Part shown: positions 1-8,514 of the stretch, piece by piece
Layout of the letters: the number at the start of each line of letters is the position of its first letter
Numbering within the stretch: the stretch's first letter is position 1
Assembly (NCBI GenBank): GCA_033763355.1
Contig: JANRKT010000058.1
Span: forward strand, 1-25,774
Origin: JANRKT01 sp033763355
GTDB lineage: Bacteria; Bacteroidota; Bacteroidia; Chitinophagales; Chitinophagaceae
Direction: 5' to 3'
DNA length: 25,774 bases
Program-made: the position numbers and the translations under genes
The notes under the pieces: model-generated
The model's input: only the letters and a program-made list of their open reading frames with translations
What the model was told of the DNA's origin: nothing
The model's database searches: none

Positions 1-2507
1 GAAAAGTTGACCTGGTAAAGATTAGAATAAAGGCGGTTGAACAACTGGCTTTTTATATCCCCTGCTTCAAATATGGGGTAATTTTCAAAAGTTGACCGGT
101 AATAAGTGAGGCCCCAGTCAATCCTTTTTCTAAGGTTCTGGAAACTCATCAGGTAATCATTGTCCCTGAGATTTGCCGATAAACGGAACCCCCCGGAGAA
201 TTTAACGTCTTCAAACAAATCAGATACGCCCATGCGTACAATACCATTAAGTGATTCTGAATTGGAGAGATAAACTGGCCCCGCCCCGCCTGCATAAGGC
301 TGAAATCGGTTTACCAGCACACTGTTGTTAAATCCGGCTACAACATAATCAGAAGAGAACCTCAAACGATAATCGTATAATTTTGCAGTTTTTAAAACTG
401 GCTCTTCCTTCATCATTTCTTCTGCTTCAAAAATAGAAACAGCGCCTGAATCTCTTTTTTCATTTTCAAACTCTGTTTGGAAAATATCTTCTTTTGCAGC
501 CGAATCAGCCGCAACGGCTTCTTTATTAAAAACAGTTGCCTGGCCCGTAGCCTGTTTTTCCTGCTCCATTACTTTTTTAATGTATTCGGTAGGCCTTGCA
601 TTTACATTACGCCTTTTCAATACATCTTCATTTACTTTAAGCTTGTATAAAAACTTAAGGTCGCCTTCCCTTCTTGTTTCGCTTACCTGGTTATTGTCGC
701 CGGCGCCGCGTGTTTCCAGCAAACCGCTCTGGTAATTGGTAATCGGAAAGGAATAGGCGCTGTCTGTTGTAACTGAAATGTAACCTATTGAATCAGGTTC
801 TGATTTTCCCCATGCTTTTAAGGTAGAATCCAGTTCTGCAGGCTCAGGGTTTCGCAGTATTTCCTCGCCAATTTTAAACAGGGTATCAAGCCCTGCCCTC
901 CTGGTAGTAAAGAAACCTGCATAGCGGTTGCCGATTCCGTTTTCAGCGCTTACGAAAGTAAAGTGGTTTACATTATACTGCAGCGGAAAACGTGCATCGC
1001 TGTATTTTAATTTAGTAAGCTGGGTAATTTGTTTGAATTCGCTTTTGTTCCAGTTGTCAACCAAAAAAATATTAAAGCGGTTCTTTGAAGGCATTACGGT
1101 ATCTCCTTTCGGCGCTTCGCCATAAGGACGGTTGGATGCAAAGATGATCCCCGTTTTGCTGGGAAAAGCAACAAAGGATGCATCAAGGTCATCATAGGGG
1201 TCGTTGGTAATTTGTTCAGCTGTTTTCTCCTGGATTTTGTAAACAAAAATATCCGACTGTCCGTTTTTTACAGCGCTTAATACAAGCGTATTGGCATCCA
1301 GCATAAACTTGGCATCCTGTATTACCTGGAAGCCTTCAATTTCCTGTTTAAATATCTTGATGCGTGCCACCACATCATAAATAAACATTTTTATTTTGGC
1401 CTCTTCATTATACACCACCAGCAGCCTTGTGCCTTTGGGGTCCCATGCCATAAAGGGATAGTTGGGGTTCAGCTCATCCTGGTTGTTGCGTACACCCGCT
1501 TTCAATAAAATTTTTCTTTTTTCAGAAAAGTCTTCAAGCTGCACACAGTAAATGCCTTTTTTATATTCTACAACAGCGTAGGTGTTGTTGCGTGCATTTG
1601 GGTTGGCGTTAAAGCGGTAATAATCAAGATTGGATTTTGTTTCTTCTATAGCAACCACATTACCCCTTGGCGCATTGCGGCGGGCCCTGAGGTCTTTCAG
1701 GTATTTGTCGCTTTCCTTCTCCATAAACTCGGAGAGCAGGGTTTTGAATTTCTTTTTGGTAACACGCTGGCTGGCGGTATTTAAGCTTTTATAAATGCGG
1801 CTCAGGTAAAGGAAATAGGTAACATTGTCTTTCCTGTAATTGTCAGCAATAAAACGCCAGAAGGCATGGCCTGCAAGACGGGGCTTCTTAAATGCGAAGT
1901 GGTAAAAGTTTTTATAATTTCCTGAAAGCAGTTCGGATTTTAATTCATCATCCAGCGTGGGGCTCCAGTTTTCTGCGGCATAAGATACATAGCCATCAGT
2001 AAGCCATTTGGGTAAATCAAGCAGGGCCTGGTTGCCGGCAAATTCCCCCAAATCATCCCCAAATAACAAATTATCTACAAGTATCCTTGCAATGCCTTCC
2101 CTTATCTGGCGGCGGAGGTTATTCAGGTTCCCGTCAAAATATACAACAGCTTTGTTGTTTACCAGTTTGGTAACGCCGCCGGTATTCTGCCAGTCAATGC
2201 CTATACCAATGTTGGATTGCTGAAGGTCGGCAAAGTTGTTATACACTACAATATTTGCCCTGCGCTGCAGGCCGTATTCTACAAACTCTTCCAGTTCGGG
2301 AAGTTCTTTTTCTGCAATTTGTGCTGCCTGTTTGCCGAGGGCAAGGCCACCCTGACTGAAGTAACTGTTGAAGTTTTTGGTTTGGTAATAACGCCAGGTG
2401 AATTTTTTGTATTGAACCCTGTTTTTACCGAACTCCACTGCATTAACCTGTGCAAAACCGGATTGAGAAATCAGAAATAACAACAAAGCCCCAAAGATTT
2501 TTCTCAT
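1..2507 (-). CDS. TolB-like beta-propeller outer-membrane protein, 5' part (partial)
   Basis: The frame runs off the left edge, so only about 835 N-terminal residues are visible. The start at 2507 gives a clean signal peptide (MRKIFGALLLFLISQSGFAQ); an in-frame ATG at 2522 would add five residues. Residues about 25-270 resemble the peptidase-MA-like region found on bacteroidetal TolB-propeller proteins, including LPKWLTDGY near residue 165. The place where a HExxH zinc site would be expected reads REGIARI (about 136), so this part is probably not a peptidase. Residues about 300-570 carry PD40/TolB-type propeller signatures such as MAWDPKGTRLLVV and IIFASNRPYGEAPKGD. The remainder, with many alternating hydrophobic stretches (YDYRLRFSSDYVVAGF), looks like the start of an outer-membrane barrel. 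The likely role is cell-envelope; the substrate is unknown. It diverges from the MBL-fold gene at 2603. Confidence 0.75.
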   Translation of the reverse strand, partial: MRKIFGALLLFLISQSGFAQVNAVEFGKNRVQYKKFTWRYYQTKNFNSYFSQGGLALGKQAAQIAEKELPELEEFVEYGLQRRANIVVYNNFADLQQSNIGIGIDWQNTGGVTKLVNNKAVVYFDGNLNNLRRQIREGIARILVDNLLFGDDLGEFAGNQALLDLPKWLTDGYVSYAAENWSPTLDDELKSELLSGNYKNFYHFAFKKPRLAGHAFWRFIADNYRKDNVTYFLYLSRIYKSLNTASQRVTKKKFKTLLSEFMEKESDKYLKDLRARRNAPRGNVVAIEETKSNLDYYRFNANPNARNNTYAVVEYKKGIYCVQLEDFSEKRKILLKAGVRNNQDELNPNYPFMAWDPKGTRLLVVYNEEAKIKMFIYDVVARIKIFKQEIEGFQVIQDAKFMLDANTLVLSAVKNGQSDIFVYKIQEKTAEQITNDPYDDLDASFVAFPSKTGIIFASNRPYGEAPKGDTVMPSKNRFNIFLVDNWNKSEFKQITQLTKLKYSDARFPLQYNVNHFTFVSAENGIGNRYAGFFTTRRAGLDTLFKIGEEILRNPEPAELDSTLKAWGKSEPDSIGYISVTTDSAYSFPITNYQSGLLETRGAGDNNQVSETRREGDLKFLYKLKVNEDVLKRRNVNARPTEYIKKVMEQEKQATGQATVFNKEAVAADSAAKEDIFQTEFENEKRDSGAVSIFEAEEMMKEEPVLKTAKLYDYRLRFSSDYVVAGFNNSVLVNRFQPYAGGAGPVYLSNSESLNGIVRMGVSDLFEDVKFSGGFRLSANLRDNDYLMSFQNLRKRIDWGLTYYRSTFENYPIFEAGDIKSQLFNRLYSNLYQVNF

Positions 2508-2602
2508 AGAACCTGAATTCATGATTAACTGTCTGAAATTAGCGTAAAATTATTCCTCTTAATATATTAAAATTAACGCTTTTAAGGTACAAATTAGCAC
2601 AT

Positions 2603-3250
2603 ATGCTGAACGTTAAAATTTTCACATTTAGCCCCATTGCCGAGAATACATATCTCCTTTATAACGAAAATAAAGAATGTATAATTATTGACCCCGGATG
2701 TTATACGGATAAGGAAAGAGAAGAGTTGCTGCAATTTATCAGGATTCACAAACTTGTTCCGGCGTTGCTTCTTAATACCCATTGCCACTTAGACCATGTG
2801 TTTGGGAACAAATTTGTTCATGAAGAATTTGGGTTAACGCTCCACATTCATCCGGAAGAAAAACCAGTTCTTGATTTTGCCCCTGCAGCAGGGTTAATGT
2901 GGAACCTGCCGTTTGACAATTACCAGGGGGAAATCAATTACCTGGAGGAGGGAGAAACAATAAAGATCGGGGATGATGAACTTGAAATCCTGTTCACACC
3001 AGGTCATTCGCCCGGCAGCATCAGTTTTTATTGCCGCAAACAAAACTTTGTTATCAGCGGTGATGTATTGTTCAGTTTAAGCATAGGAAGAGCAGATTTA
3101 CCCGGTGGAAATTTTAATGTGCTTGCAGAGAGTATCCGTAAGCAATTGTACACTTTACCTGATGAAACAATTGTGTATCCCGGCCACGGCCCTGAAACAA
3201 CAACCGGCTTTGAGAAAGCAAACAACCCTTTTGTAAAGGCTACCGGATGA
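2603..3250 (+). CDS. MBL-fold metallo-hydrolase (glyoxalase II-like)
   Basis: A 215-residue protein of the metallo-beta-lactamase superfamily, in the small glyoxalase II/YcbL-like group. The metal ligands are all present: THCHLDH at 59-65 (H60, H62, D64, H65), H135 in GHSPGS, D154 in SGDVLF and H195 in PGHGPET. There is no signal peptide, so it should be a cytosolic binuclear-zinc hydrolase, probably of a thioester such as S-lactoylglutathione or a related thiol ester. It is shorter than classical GloB (about 250 residues) and lacks that enzyme's C-terminal glutathione-binding domain, so the substrate cannot be assigned. The ATG at 2603 follows an AT-rich leader. Its 3' end overlaps the convergent flippase gene by 11 bp. 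Confidence 0.9.
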   Translation: MLNVKIFTFSPIAENTYLLYNENKECIIIDPGCYTDKEREELLQFIRIHKLVPALLLNTHCHLDHVFGNKFVHEEFGLTLHIHPEEKPVLDFAPAAGLMWNLPFDNYQGEINYLEEGETIKIGDDELEILFTPGHSPGSISFYCRKQNFVISGDVLFSLSIGRADLPGGNFNVLAESIRKQLYTLPDETIVYPGHGPETTTGFEKANNPFVKATG

Positions 3251-4745
3251 ATTTTCCGATAAAGGGAAGTTTCTGAAATTCTTTCTTTTCAATTTTCAGG
3301 ATGAAAATTACAAATGCGGTGAGAAGTAAAAACCCAAACAGGTGTGTCCACCATACCGAAGGGGAAAACTTCCTGAACAACTGGTGCAACAAAAAAAGTA
3401 AGATACAGATAACAACATAGGCGCTGAGTTTCTTCCATGCATAAGGTATGGGGTAATGTTTCTGCCCCAGCCTGTAACTGGCCACCATCATAAACCCGTA
3501 ACAAAGCAGGGTGGCAAAGGCACATGCCACATAACCCCAGCGTGGAATAAAAATATAATTAAAGAGTACTGTGATAACGGCCCCGCCAATGGTAATGTAC
3601 GCCCCTGTTAAATTTTTATTGGTAAGTTTATACCAGATGGAAAGGTTGTAATAAGCGCCAAGACAGATTTTTGCCAGCATTAGTACCGGCACCACTACCA
3701 GCCCCTGCAGGTATTCAGGGTGTTTGCGGATGCCCATAAAATATTTCCAAAAGTCAAGAAACAACACCACAGCAAGAAAACATACACAGCAGGTAATCAC
3801 AAAAAACTTCATTACCCGTGCATAGGTTTTGGGTGCATTTTCATCGCCTGATTGTTTAAAAAAGAAAGGTTCGGCCCCCATCCTGAAAGCCTGGATGAAC
3901 AACACAATCAATACAGCTAATTTATAATTGGCGCTGTAAATGCCATTGGCAGATTTTGCCGCCCCCACACTGCCGTTATGCAGGTGAACAATCATAAACC
4001 TGTCAATAGTTTCATTAACCATTCCCCCGAAGCCAACAATAATAAGCGGTGCAGAGTAAAGCAGGATTTCTTTGAGCAGCGGTTTGTTAAATGAAAACCG
4101 GAAGGATAAAAGTTCCTTTCCCAGTAACAGCAGTGTAACAGCGCTTGCAATTAAATTGGCAAGGAATACATAGCCCAGGTCAATATCCGGGTTATAAAGG
4201 ACAGACCACATGTTGCCCGCCTTTTTTTCATACTGGCCCTTGCACCAAACCAGGAAAAAAATAACAAGGCCCACATTAATGAGGATGTTAACAATTTTTA
4301 TGGCTGCAAATTTCCTTGGCCTCCCTTCATACCTCAGTTTTGAAAAAGGCAGCACAGCCAGTGTATCCAGGGCCACAATCCACAGCACCCATTTTACAAA
4401 TTCCGGGTGCTTATCCAGTTTCATGAATGATGCAAGCGAAGAAACCGGCGCCATCAATACAACTACCAGCATCAACGTGGTAATCATTATGCTTGTTGAG
4501 GCGGTATTATAAACCTCTTTTTCAGGATGAAGGGTGGAGAAACGGAAATAGGAAGTTTCCATCCCGTAAGTGAAAACAATGTTAAGAAAAGCAGCGGCTG
4601 CAAAAAGGATAGAAATGTCGCCATATTGTTCTGAGCCATATATGCTTGTCAGCAGGGGGGTGAGGAGATAATTCAGGAAGCGGCCGAAAATATTGCTGAA
4701 ACCGTACCAGAAAGTTTGCCCTGCAAGTTTTTTTATGCTGCTCAA
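3240..4745 (-). CDS. Polysaccharide/oligosaccharide flippase (Wzx/MATE-type)
   Basis: A 501-residue polytopic membrane protein with the N-terminal pattern of the polysaccharide biosynthesis/Wzx family (KLAGQTFWYGFSNIFGRFLN, then LLTPLLTSIYGSEQYG). About 12-14 hydrophobic segments span its length, including the conserved SAPLIIVGFGG and FRMGAEPFFF regions, and the length fits the family. It should sit in the inner membrane and move lipid-linked saccharide units to the periplasmic face for envelope or exopolysaccharide assembly. No glycosyltransferases lie next to it, so the polymer is unknown. The start is TTG at 4745: upstream in frame there is a stop before any ATG, and the first internal Met is near residue 61, too far in. 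A possible -7 box lies just upstream at 4762-4769. Confidence 0.88.
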   Translation of the reverse strand: MSSIKKLAGQTFWYGFSNIFGRFLNYLLTPLLTSIYGSEQYGDISILFAAAAFLNIVFTYGMETSYFRFSTLHPEKEVYNTASTSIMITTLMLVVVLMAPVSSLASFMKLDKHPEFVKWVLWIVALDTLAVLPFSKLRYEGRPRKFAAIKIVNILINVGLVIFFLVWCKGQYEKKAGNMWSVLYNPDIDLGYVFLANLIASAVTLLLLGKELLSFRFSFNKPLLKEILLYSAPLIIVGFGGMVNETIDRFMIVHLHNGSVGAAKSANGIYSANYKLAVLIVLFIQAFRMGAEPFFFKQSGDENAPKTYARVMKFFVITCCVCFLAVVLFLDFWKYFMGIRKHPEYLQGLVVVPVLMLAKICLGAYYNLSIWYKLTNKNLTGAYITIGGAVITVLFNYIFIPRWGYVACAFATLLCYGFMMVASYRLGQKHYPIPYAWKKLSAYVVICILLFLLHQLFRKFSPSVWWTHLFGFLLLTAFVIFILKIEKKEFQKLPFIGKFIR

Positions 4746-4761
4746 AAAAATGATTTAGTGA

Positions 4762-4769
4762 CAAAAATA
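4762..4769 (-). promoter_or_regulatory. Possible Bacteroidota -7 promoter box for the flippase gene
   Basis: On the minus strand these bases read TATTTTTG, matching the TAnnTTTG -7 consensus of Bacteroidota sigma-A. They lie 17 bases upstream of the TTG start at 4745, which would give a very short leader. No TTG/TTTG -33 box is seen at the usual distance, so the call rests on the -7 match and position alone. Confidence 0.3.
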
Positions 4770-5010
4770 GGATGTTAAGGGGCATCCCGCAGTATTGAAG
4801 CAATTGCAATACCAAAATTATTTTTCATGCAACCCAAGGAGCAATAACTTTATCTAAGTTAATACCGGCCTCATATCAGCTTTTTTAGCCGGAACAGCCA
4901 TATTAAATTAAAACCAAAAAAAGACGGATGAAATGAGCTCTGAAATTACCTGGCTATCAAAGTCAAGCCGGCAGCGGGAATATGGCAGAAGAAAAACTAA
5001 AAATATACAA

Positions 5011-5730
5011 ATGAAAAAGTTTATTGTTGTTTTGGGTAGTTTGTTTCTGTTGTTCCTGGAAGCATCAGCACAGGATACAGCCACAACTCAGGCTGGCGCT
5101 GCATCAACAGACGCCATTGCCAATTATAAGTCTTACGAAGGCACGGTGGAGTTTCAAAAAACAAAGCAACCTGCCACTATTATTGAATTTCCTTTTCCAC
5201 CTGATGTAACGGAGGGCGCCATTAAAAACCACTTTAGCGGGATGGGTATAAAAGTAAAAGAATACAAGGGCTTCATGCTGGCTAAGGGCATAAAGCTCTC
5301 TGCATCTGATGCAGACTTTAAAGATGTTTATTATAAGGTGGAGAGAAAAAGCAGGAAAGAAAGGGATATATCCATGGTATATGTAATCACCGCAAATCCC
5401 GAAGAAAACATCAGTACCAAAACGTCCACGGGAGGGGGGGCTGCACTATTTACCATTGCTGCCGGCACAGCCGGTTTTGTAGAAGGGCTTGGCCCGCATA
5501 TAGATGCCCATAACCATGAATTGAAAATTCTGGAGCAGGAGGAAGGGCTGAAAAAAGCAGAGCGCAAATATAAAAACCTTGTAGAGGAAGCTGATGACCT
5601 GCAGAAAAGGAGGCAACGCATAGAAAAGGAAATAGAAGAGAACAAACAGAATATAGAAAAACAGGGAAAGGATGTTGAAAGGCAGAAAGGCATTTTACAG
5701 CAACTGATAACCAAAAGGAAAAAAACATAA
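5011..5730 (+). CDS. Exported protein of unknown function with C-terminal coiled coil
   Basis: I do not recognise a named family. The ATG at 5011 gives a good signal peptide (MKKFIVVLGSLFLLFLEASA, cleavage before QDTATT); an in-frame ATG at 4933 would put 26 hydrophilic residues in front of it and is less likely. The mature protein has three parts: a mixed alpha/beta region of about 110 residues (SYEGTVEFQKTKQPATIIEF onward), a Gly/Ala-rich hydrophobic stretch (GGGAALFTIAAGTAGF, about residues 134-156) that could be a membrane-associated helix, and a highly charged coiled coil over the last 70 or so residues, rich in Glu, Lys and Gln. It probably acts in the periplasm or envelope. It stands alone, with a strong terminator 30 bases downstream. 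No confident promoter was found in the 265-bp divergent gap upstream. Confidence 0.75.
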   Translation: MKKFIVVLGSLFLLFLEASAQDTATTQAGAASTDAIANYKSYEGTVEFQKTKQPATIIEFPFPPDVTEGAIKNHFSGMGIKVKEYKGFMLAKGIKLSASDADFKDVYYKVERKSRKERDISMVYVITANPEENISTKTSTGGGAALFTIAAGTAGFVEGLGPHIDAHNHELKILEQEEGLKKAERKYKNLVEEADDLQKRRQRIEKEIEENKQNIEKQGKDVERQKGILQQLITKRKKT

Positions 5731-5757
5731 TGTAATAGTCAAACGATATATAGATCC

Positions 5758-5792
5758 GGCTTTGAAACTTAAAAGGTTTTAAAGCCTTTTTT
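5758..5792 (+). terminator. Rho-independent terminator of the 5011-5730 gene
   Basis: Bases 5758-5768 (GGCTTTGAAAC) pair with 5776-5786 (GTTTTAAAGCC) as an 11-bp stem with one G-U pair and a 7-base loop, followed by six T (5787-5792). It overlaps the last codon region of the convergent di-haem gene. Read on the other strand the hairpin is not followed by a T-run, so it appears to work in one direction. Confidence 0.85.
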
Positions 5793-6831
5793 ATTGCGGC
5801 TGCGAAAACCTTTTATCATTCAGGAGGCTGTTGTCGGTAAGCGTTCTTAAAAAAGCAATGAGGTCGCTTTTATCCAGGTCAGAAAGGGGGATTTTATTTT
5901 TTACCAGCGGGTCAGTGGTCGGGCCGTTTACAACTCCGGTCCGGTAATGATCTATCACAGTGCTTAAGGAATAAAATCTGCCATCGTGCGTGTAGGGATA
6001 GGTGAGGTCAACGTTTCTCAGGCTTGGCACTTTAAACTTTAATGAATCTTCCGGTTTATTTGTTATCCTCATCCTGCCGATGTCATTTAAAGATGTCCTC
6101 AGGGGCAGGCCTGTGTTGCGGTAAGTCAAATCTGTAAACAAAGGCTCTGCATGACAGGAGGCGCAGTTGGCTTTAAAAATACTGTAACCGCTTTGTTCAG
6201 CAGTGGTAAATGCAGCTGTACCTTTTTTAACCTTATCATATTTTGAACCGGCGGATGTAATAAAACCCACAAATTGCGCAATGGCTTTCAGCATACGCTG
6301 GGAGCTGATGTCAGCATCACCAAAAGCAGCTTTAAACATTTTTTGATATTGTTCATCCGCTTTCAGTTTATTAATAACATTATCCACCGTTTCTGCCATT
6401 TCATTGGGAGCTGTAATAGGGGCCAGCGGCTGCACTTCAATGTGGTTGATGCCCCCATCCCAATGCAGTTCTTTATGCCATGCCAGGTTGAATAAACCGG
6501 GCGAATTGCGGGTAGTAAACTGGTTGTTGAAACCATGGCTCAGGTCATGATCGAAAGTGGCGAAAGCTGCAAACTGCTGGTGGCAGGAGGCACATGGAAA
6601 ATTGCCGTCTTTGGACAAACGGCCGTCATAAAACAGTTTCCTGCCCAGTTCAAATCCTTCTTTGGTTAAAGGGTTTGATGAAAAAATATTTTCAGGCTGA
6701 GGGAAACCATCGGGTACTTTAAACTCCATTGGAGTTGGTTTTGCCACCACATCTTTTTTGCGGCATGCTTCGCCGCCTGCAATAAACATTGCAATCAGTA
6801 CAACAAATGATATGGTAATCCTCCACTTCAT
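5791..6831 (-). CDS. Di-haem cytochrome c peroxidase/MauG family protein, MbnH-like
   Basis: A 346-residue di-haem protein of the bacterial cytochrome c peroxidase/MauG family. It has two haem c sites, CASCH at 80-84 and CASCH at 223-227, and the family's FYDGRLSKDG, QPLAPI and LRNVDLTYPYTHDGR segments. The N-terminus has a hydrophobic segment ending near Cys23 (AGGEAC), so it is exported and possibly lipidated, although the lipobox is imperfect. Its start codon overlaps the stop codon of the MbnP-like gene by one base (TAATG), indicating translational coupling. In characterised MbnH/MbnP pairs the di-haem partner oxidises a Trp of MbnP to kynurenine. From gene order alone I infer that this is an MbnH-type modifying enzyme and not a detoxifying peroxidase; the PYTHDG segment could matter for the distal haem ligand. 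Confidence 0.88.
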   Translation of the reverse strand: MKWRITISFVVLIAMFIAGGEACRKKDVVAKPTPMEFKVPDGFPQPENIFSSNPLTKEGFELGRKLFYDGRLSKDGNFPCASCHQQFAAFATFDHDLSHGFNNQFTTRNSPGLFNLAWHKELHWDGGINHIEVQPLAPITAPNEMAETVDNVINKLKADEQYQKMFKAAFGDADISSQRMLKAIAQFVGFITSAGSKYDKVKKGTAAFTTAEQSGYSIFKANCASCHAEPLFTDLTYRNTGLPLRTSLNDIGRMRITNKPEDSLKFKVPSLRNVDLTYPYTHDGRFYSLSTVIDHYRTGVVNGPTTDPLVKNKIPLSDLDKSDLIAFLRTLTDNSLLNDKRFSQPQ

Positions 6832-7589
6832 TACTGTTCAATAATAGCTGTTGCTGTAAACATCGTAGCATAATTGTCTGCATACTTCAGGGCCAAACCA
6901 CCGGGTGTCATCCATGTAGCCTGCGCCGATATGGGCAACTGATGCACACCACTGAACCATTTGTCAAGGTCTGCCTCAATCACCAGCTCTTTTACTTTGT
7001 TTTTCTCCAACGCCAGTTCCTTTCCTCCGGGAAATGATAAATTAATGAAACGCTGTGTTTTTTCATTGGCTTTAAAACCGCCGATATGATATTCAAAAAA
7101 ATTGTCTGTTGCAGTTGAAAATGAAGATGTGCCTTCCAGTTTTGCCATGATGTAGCCGGTGTTCCAGGTCCAGAACATTCCTTTGGCAGGATCAAGGTCG
7201 CCGGCTTGTGCGCCGCTTACATTGCGGGCACTGTCAACACCCACCCAAAAAGAAATGCTGCTGAATTTATTATTGGCCAGCTTAATAATGAAAGATTGTG
7301 TAGCGGTATTGGAAGCATCTACCAGGTGGTAACTTTCTTTTTCTTTAGCAACAGATGTGCCCTTTTGCAAACTGAAATTACTTGTATAAAATTTAAACTG
7401 GTTTACATTAAAATCTTCACCAAGGGCATTGAAATATTTTTTATTGAGTGACAGTGGCTCGCCGTTGGCTTTTATTTTAAAACTTACTTTCAGGGAGTAG
7501 CTGACATCCTCATTGCTGCTTTCTTTACGGCAGCTGAAAAGGCTGCTTAACAGAACAGCAATTATAAAAAGTCGTGCAAGTGTTTTCAC
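6831..7589 (-). CDS. MbnP-like lipoprotein, probable copper-binding
   Basis: A 252-residue lipoprotein whose signal sequence ends in a lipobox-like SLFSC (Cys20). The body matches the MbnP family pattern: an N-terminal beta-strand region, FWVGVDSARN at about 114-123, GMFWTWNTGYIMAKLEG at 137-153 and FEYHIGGF at 165-172. In the studied MbnP from methanotrophs a tryptophan is converted to kynurenine by the partner MbnH and helps bind Cu(I). Candidates here are W115, W140, W142, W211 and W226, with H88, H168 and H216 as possible ligands; which are used cannot be read from sequence. No methanobactin genes are present, so this is a stand-alone MbnP/MbnH pair. The start is GTG at 7589, ten bases after the arfB stop codon. 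Confidence 0.82.
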   Translation of the reverse strand: MKTLARLFIIAVLLSSLFSCRKESSNEDVSYSLKVSFKIKANGEPLSLNKKYFNALGEDFNVNQFKFYTSNFSLQKGTSVAKEKESYHLVDASNTATQSFIIKLANNKFSSISFWVGVDSARNVSGAQAGDLDPAKGMFWTWNTGYIMAKLEGTSSFSTATDNFFEYHIGGFKANEKTQRFINLSFPGGKELALEKNKVKELVIEADLDKWFSGVHQLPISAQATWMTPGGLALKYADNYATMFTATAIIEQ

Positions 7590-7599
7590 TGGTTTATTT

Positions 7600-8007
7600 T
7601 TAATGGTCTCCTAACCTTAATTTTTTACGGCCCGCTTTAACCTCTGCTTTCTGCTTTTTAAATTCTAATCTTTTTTCTTTTGCCAGTTTGCCGGGCTTTG
7701 TAGCTATCCTCAATTTCTTTTTATGCAGGGCCTGCTCAATTAACTGATTCATTTTCTTAACCACCTGTTGCCTGTTGCCCAGTTGTGATCTTTCAGTTTG
7801 GGATTTTACAAGCAGGAACCCTTCAGAGGTAATCCTGTTACGGAGTTTCTCCGTTACCAGTTGCTTTTGTTCAACCGTCAGGAGCTGTGATTGCTGCACA
7901 TCAAAATATCCTTCCACCATCGTTTCCACCTTGTTCACGTTTTGCCCACCCTTGCCCCCGCTGCGTGCCGTTTGAAATGTAATTTCTCTGCTTATATCTA
8001 TCTTCAT
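7600..8007 (-). CDS. arfB: Alternative ribosome-rescue factor / peptidyl-tRNA hydrolase ArfB
   Basis: A 135-residue protein of the ArfB/YaeJ (ICT1-like) family. It carries the catalytic GGQ motif in the usual context SGGKGGQNVNKVET (GGQ at about 20-22) and ends in a strongly basic Lys/Arg-rich tail (LRIATKPGKLAKEKRLEFKK region), which in ArfB enters the empty mRNA channel of stalled ribosomes. It hydrolyses peptidyl-tRNA on ribosomes stalled without a stop codon. It is too short for a standard release factor and lacks the codon-recognition domains, which separates it from PrfA/PrfB. It is the first gene of the short arfB-mbnP-mbnH array and diverges from dtd, with 35 bp between the start codons. 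Confidence 0.92.
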   Translation of the reverse strand: MKIDISREITFQTARSGGKGGQNVNKVETMVEGYFDVQQSQLLTVEQKQLVTEKLRNRITSEGFLLVKSQTERSQLGNRQQVVKKMNQLIEQALHKKKLRIATKPGKLAKEKRLEFKKQKAEVKAGRKKLRLGDH

Positions 8008-8042
8008 TGCTTAAAATTACAAATTAAGGGCGCATTTAAAAG

Positions 8043-8495
8043 ATGAGGGCGGTCATACAAAGGGTTAAAGATGCATCGGTAATATCCGATGGGGTGCTAA
8101 CAGGTTCAATACAAGGGGGTTTGCTGGTATTATTGGGTATTGAAGATGCCGATACGCAGGAAGATATTGAGTGGCTGAGCGCCAAAATAGTAAACCTGAG
8201 GATATTTAATGACAATAACGGGGTAATGAATGTTTCAGTAAAAGAAACCGGGGGCGACATATTGCTGGTAAGCCAGTTTACTCTTCACGCATCAACTAAA
8301 AAAGGCAACCGGCCATCTTATATACGTGCCAGCAAACCGGAGTTTGCCACACCCATGTATGAAAAGATGATTGTGCAATTAGAGAAAGACCTTGGTAAAA
8401 AAATACAAACCGGCGTATTTGGAGCGGATATGAAAGTGCAGTTATTGAATGACGGGCCGGTAACAATTGTGATGGATACAAAAGCGAAGGAGTGA
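8043..8495 (+). CDS. dtd: D-aminoacyl-tRNA deacylase
   Basis: A 150-residue DTD protein. It shows the two signatures of the family: SQFTLHASTKKGNRPS (from residue 77), holding the SQxxL substrate motif, and LNDGPVTI (135-142), holding the Gly-cisPro motif (G138-P139) that gives L/D discrimination. The length is typical. It removes D-amino acids (and glycine from mischarged tRNA-Ala) from tRNA in the cytosol. It starts a plus-strand run that leads to glycyl-tRNA synthetase, a sensible setting since DTD edits Gly-mischarged tRNA, although a 116-bp gap containing a GC-rich repeat-like block separates it from the next gene. Confidence 0.96.
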   Translation: MRAVIQRVKDASVISDGVLTGSIQGGLLVLLGIEDADTQEDIEWLSAKIVNLRIFNDNNGVMNVSVKETGGDILLVSQFTLHASTKKGNRPSYIRASKPEFATPMYEKMIVQLEKDLGKKIQTGVFGADMKVQLLNDGPVTIVMDTKAKE

Positions 8496-8514
8496 TGTGC
8501 AGGTTTTGTGGTTT

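Noticed and set aside
4933..5010. Earlier ATG for the coiled-coil protein
   Set aside because: It would bury the signal peptide behind 26 hydrophilic residues; 5011 fits export better.
5331..5728. Minus-strand Ser/Cys-rich ORFs opposite the coiled-coil gene
   Set aside because: The Ser/Phe/Cys richness is what the antisense of Glu/Lys-rich coiled-coil codons produces; the plus frame has a signal peptide and a terminator.
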